Under the pieces are notes generated by a model, which was given only the letters and a program-made list of their open reading frames with translations, had not been told where the DNA came from and did no database searches. Below, one piece after another: positions 5,191 through 6,371 of a stretch of 6,371 bases of DNA. How positions within the stretch are numbered: the stretch's first letter is position 1; each line of letters begins with the position of its first letter. Both the position numbers and the translations under genes were made by a program. Source of the stretch: Rhizobiaceae bacterium (GTDB lineage Bacteria > Pseudomonadota > Alphaproteobacteria > Rhizobiales > Rhizobiaceae); contig JAJFMR010000175.1 of NCBI GenBank assembly GCA_020696915.1, positions 1-6,371 on the forward strand, written 5' to 3'.

Positions 5191-6054
5191 ATGAGACGAT
5201 TTGTTGCAGCGGCGGCGGCCTCGGCGGCACTCCCCGCGCCGGCCGCTATGGCAGCCCAGCCGACGGACTGGCAGATCAGGTTCCAGCCTGCGGCGACTGC
5301 GATGATGGAAGAAATCGCGTGGTTCGAGGCCTACACGCTGTGGTTCATCGTTCCCATCACCGCGCTGGTCCTGGTGTTGATTGCCTGGTGCATCGTGAAG
5401 TTTCGCGCGAGCGTCAATCCGACGCCGTCGCGCACCAGCCACAATACGGTGATCGAGGTCATCTGGACCGTCGGGCCGGTCATCGTTCTGTTGTTCCTCG
5501 CCGTGCCGTCCTTCCAGCTCCTCACCTCGCAGTACACACCGCCCGAAGAGGCGGCGCTGACCGTCAAGGCGAGCGGCAACCAGTGGAACTGGGACTATGA
5601 ATACCAGATCGAAGAACCGCTCTCGTTCAACTCCTCGCTTCTCCAGGACGACGACCGCCCGGCGGCCGGCAAGGAAGACCGGGGCGCCTATCCGCGCCTG
5701 CTTGCCGTCGACAACGAGCTTGTCGTGCCGTCGAACAAGGTGGTGCGCGTGCTGGTGACTGCCAATGACGTGCTCCATGCCTTTGCCATGCCGGCGTTCG
5801 GCGTGAAGACGGACGCGGTGCCGGGCCGCATCAACGAGATCTGGTTCAAGGCCGGGAAGGAAGGCCTCTTTTACGGGCAGTGTTCCGAATTGTGCGGCAA
5901 GGACCACGCCTTCATGCCGATCGCCATCAGGGTCGTGAACGATGCCCAGTACGAAACCTGGCTGGCTGCCGCGCGGAGCGATCTCGGCGGCGCCAACCGC
6001 GCGTTGATGGCGGCGGTCGATGGCCCGGCGCCGGTCGACGTGGCCGGCAATTGA
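5191..6054 (+). CDS. coxB: Cytochrome c oxidase subunit II (aa3 type)
   Basis: This 287-residue protein is subunit II of the terminal oxidase, which takes electrons from cytochrome c through its CuA centre and passes them to haem a in subunit I. A signal-peptide-like N-terminus (cleavage near residue 21-22) is followed by PTDWQIRFQPAATAMMEE. Two membrane helices follow, at about residues 45-70 and 85-107. The aromatic electron-entry segment QWNWDYEY is at 131-138. All CuA ligands are present: H196, C231, E233 (backbone), C235, H239 and M242, within YGQCSELCGKDHAFMP. No C-terminal haem-c domain is present, so this is the ordinary form without a fused cytochrome. The ATG at 5191 gives the family-typical signal peptide, though its ribosome site is weak. 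coxA follows after 35 bp, so the two form the start of a cox operon. Confidence 0.97.
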   Translation: MRRFVAAAAASAALPAPAAMAAQPTDWQIRFQPAATAMMEEIAWFEAYTLWFIVPITALVLVLIAWCIVKFRASVNPTPSRTSHNTVIEVIWTVGPVIVLLFLAVPSFQLLTSQYTPPEEAALTVKASGNQWNWDYEYQIEEPLSFNSSLLQDDDRPAAGKEDRGAYPRLLAVDNELVVPSNKVVRVLVTANDVLHAFAMPAFGVKTDAVPGRINEIWFKAGKEGLFYGQCSELCGKDHAFMPIAIRVVNDAQYETWLAAARSDLGGANRALMAAVDGPAPVDVAGN

Positions 6055-6079
6055 GCATGTCGGGCCGAGACCACGAAAC

Positions 6080-6083
6080 GGAG
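6080..6083 (+). promoter_or_regulatory. Ribosome-binding site of coxA
   Basis: GGAG lies 6 nt before the ATG at 6090. It favours this start over the in-frame ATG at 6057, which has no Shine-Dalgarno and would add 11 polar residues. Confidence 0.7.
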
Positions 6084-6089
6084 CGGAAC

Positions 6090-6371
6090 ATGGCAGGCGC
6101 GGCAGCTCACGACGACCATGACCACAAGCCGTATCATGGCTGGGTCCGCTGGGTGTACTCGACCAACCACAAGGACATCGGCACCCTCTATCTTATCTTC
6201 GCGATCGTCGCCGGCATCATCGGCGCGCTGCTGTCGATCCTGATGCGCTGGGAACTCTCCGAACCGGGCATCCAGATCTTCACCGGCCTCGCCCAGCTGG
6301 TCTACGGCGTCGACGATGCCGCCGCGGCGCTCGACGTCGGCAAGCAGATGTACAACGTCTTCACCACCGCG
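6090..6371 (+). CDS. coxA: Cytochrome c oxidase subunit I, N-terminal part (partial)
   Basis: The first 94 residues of subunit I are present; the gene runs off the right edge. CoxA is the inner-membrane core that holds haem a, the haem a3-CuB site where oxygen is reduced, and the proton channels. The visible part has a His-rich cytoplasmic start (HDDHDHKPYHG), then WVYSTNHKDIGTLYLIFA, the strongly conserved entry to helix I, the rest of helix I (IVAGIIGALLSILMRWEL), and the loop PGIQIF...GKQMYNVFTTA. In this family TTA is followed by HG, whose histidine is a haem a ligand, so the window stops just before the first metal-binding residue. It follows coxB by 35 bp and has its own GGAG. The start of the gene looks intact, but the catalytic core is not visible. 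Confidence 0.95.
   Translation, partial: MAGAAAHDDHDHKPYHGWVRWVYSTNHKDIGTLYLIFAIVAGIIGALLSILMRWELSEPGIQIFTGLAQLVYGVDDAAAALDVGKQMYNVFTTA

Noticed and set aside
4297..5907. A 536-codon minus-strand frame covering ialB, the gap and coxB
   Set aside because: It is a shifted frame of ialB and antisense to coxB, with no domain motifs. It reflects GC-rich DNA lacking stops.
6057..6059. Alternative coxA start 11 codons upstream
   Set aside because: It is in frame, but lies two bases after the coxB stop with no ribosome site, whereas the ATG at 6090 has GGAG at good spacing and the family-typical N-terminus.

Overview
The base composition (GC-rich, strong G/C preference at third codon positions) and the gene content point to an alphaproteobacterium, most likely of the order Hyphomicrobiales/Rhizobiales. 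The IalB-family secreted protein directly next to coxB-coxA, the His-rich N-terminus of CoxA and the wording of CoxB are typical of that group. This is inferred from remembered family patterns, with no database search.

Layout, left to right. A left block lies on the minus strand. It holds the first 24 codons of a Sir2-type NAD-dependent deacylase (1-73, cut by the window edge), a complete TldD metalloprotease gene (126-1538) and a DHA2-type MFS exporter (1606-3099). All three read leftward with short gaps, so exporter-tldD-sir2 could be co-transcribed. A LysR-type regulator (3225-4139, plus) is divergent from the exporter. The 125-bp gap between them carries a T-N11-A dyad of the type LysR proteins bind. 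This suggests a self-contained regulator/exporter pair.

The right block is respiratory. An IalB-family periplasmic protein (4323-4838, minus) is divergent from coxB (5191-6054, plus). coxB is followed after 35 bp by coxA (6090 onward, cut by the right edge just before its first haem-ligand histidine). CoxB carries the complete CuA site. The 352-bp ialB-coxB gap has no convincing gene but contains several perfect inverted repeats and a TATA-like -10 candidate for ialB.

Together the genes cover terminal oxidase synthesis (cox), an envelope protein repeatedly found beside it (ialB), protein or peptide processing (tldD), lysine deacylation (sir2), and an efflux pump with its probable regulator. 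The exporter/regulator pair looks like an accessory cassette between otherwise housekeeping genes. I found no RNA genes, CRISPR arrays, insertion sequences or convincing new multi-gene system. The points of interest are regulatory dyads and an alternative reading-frame end of the exporter.
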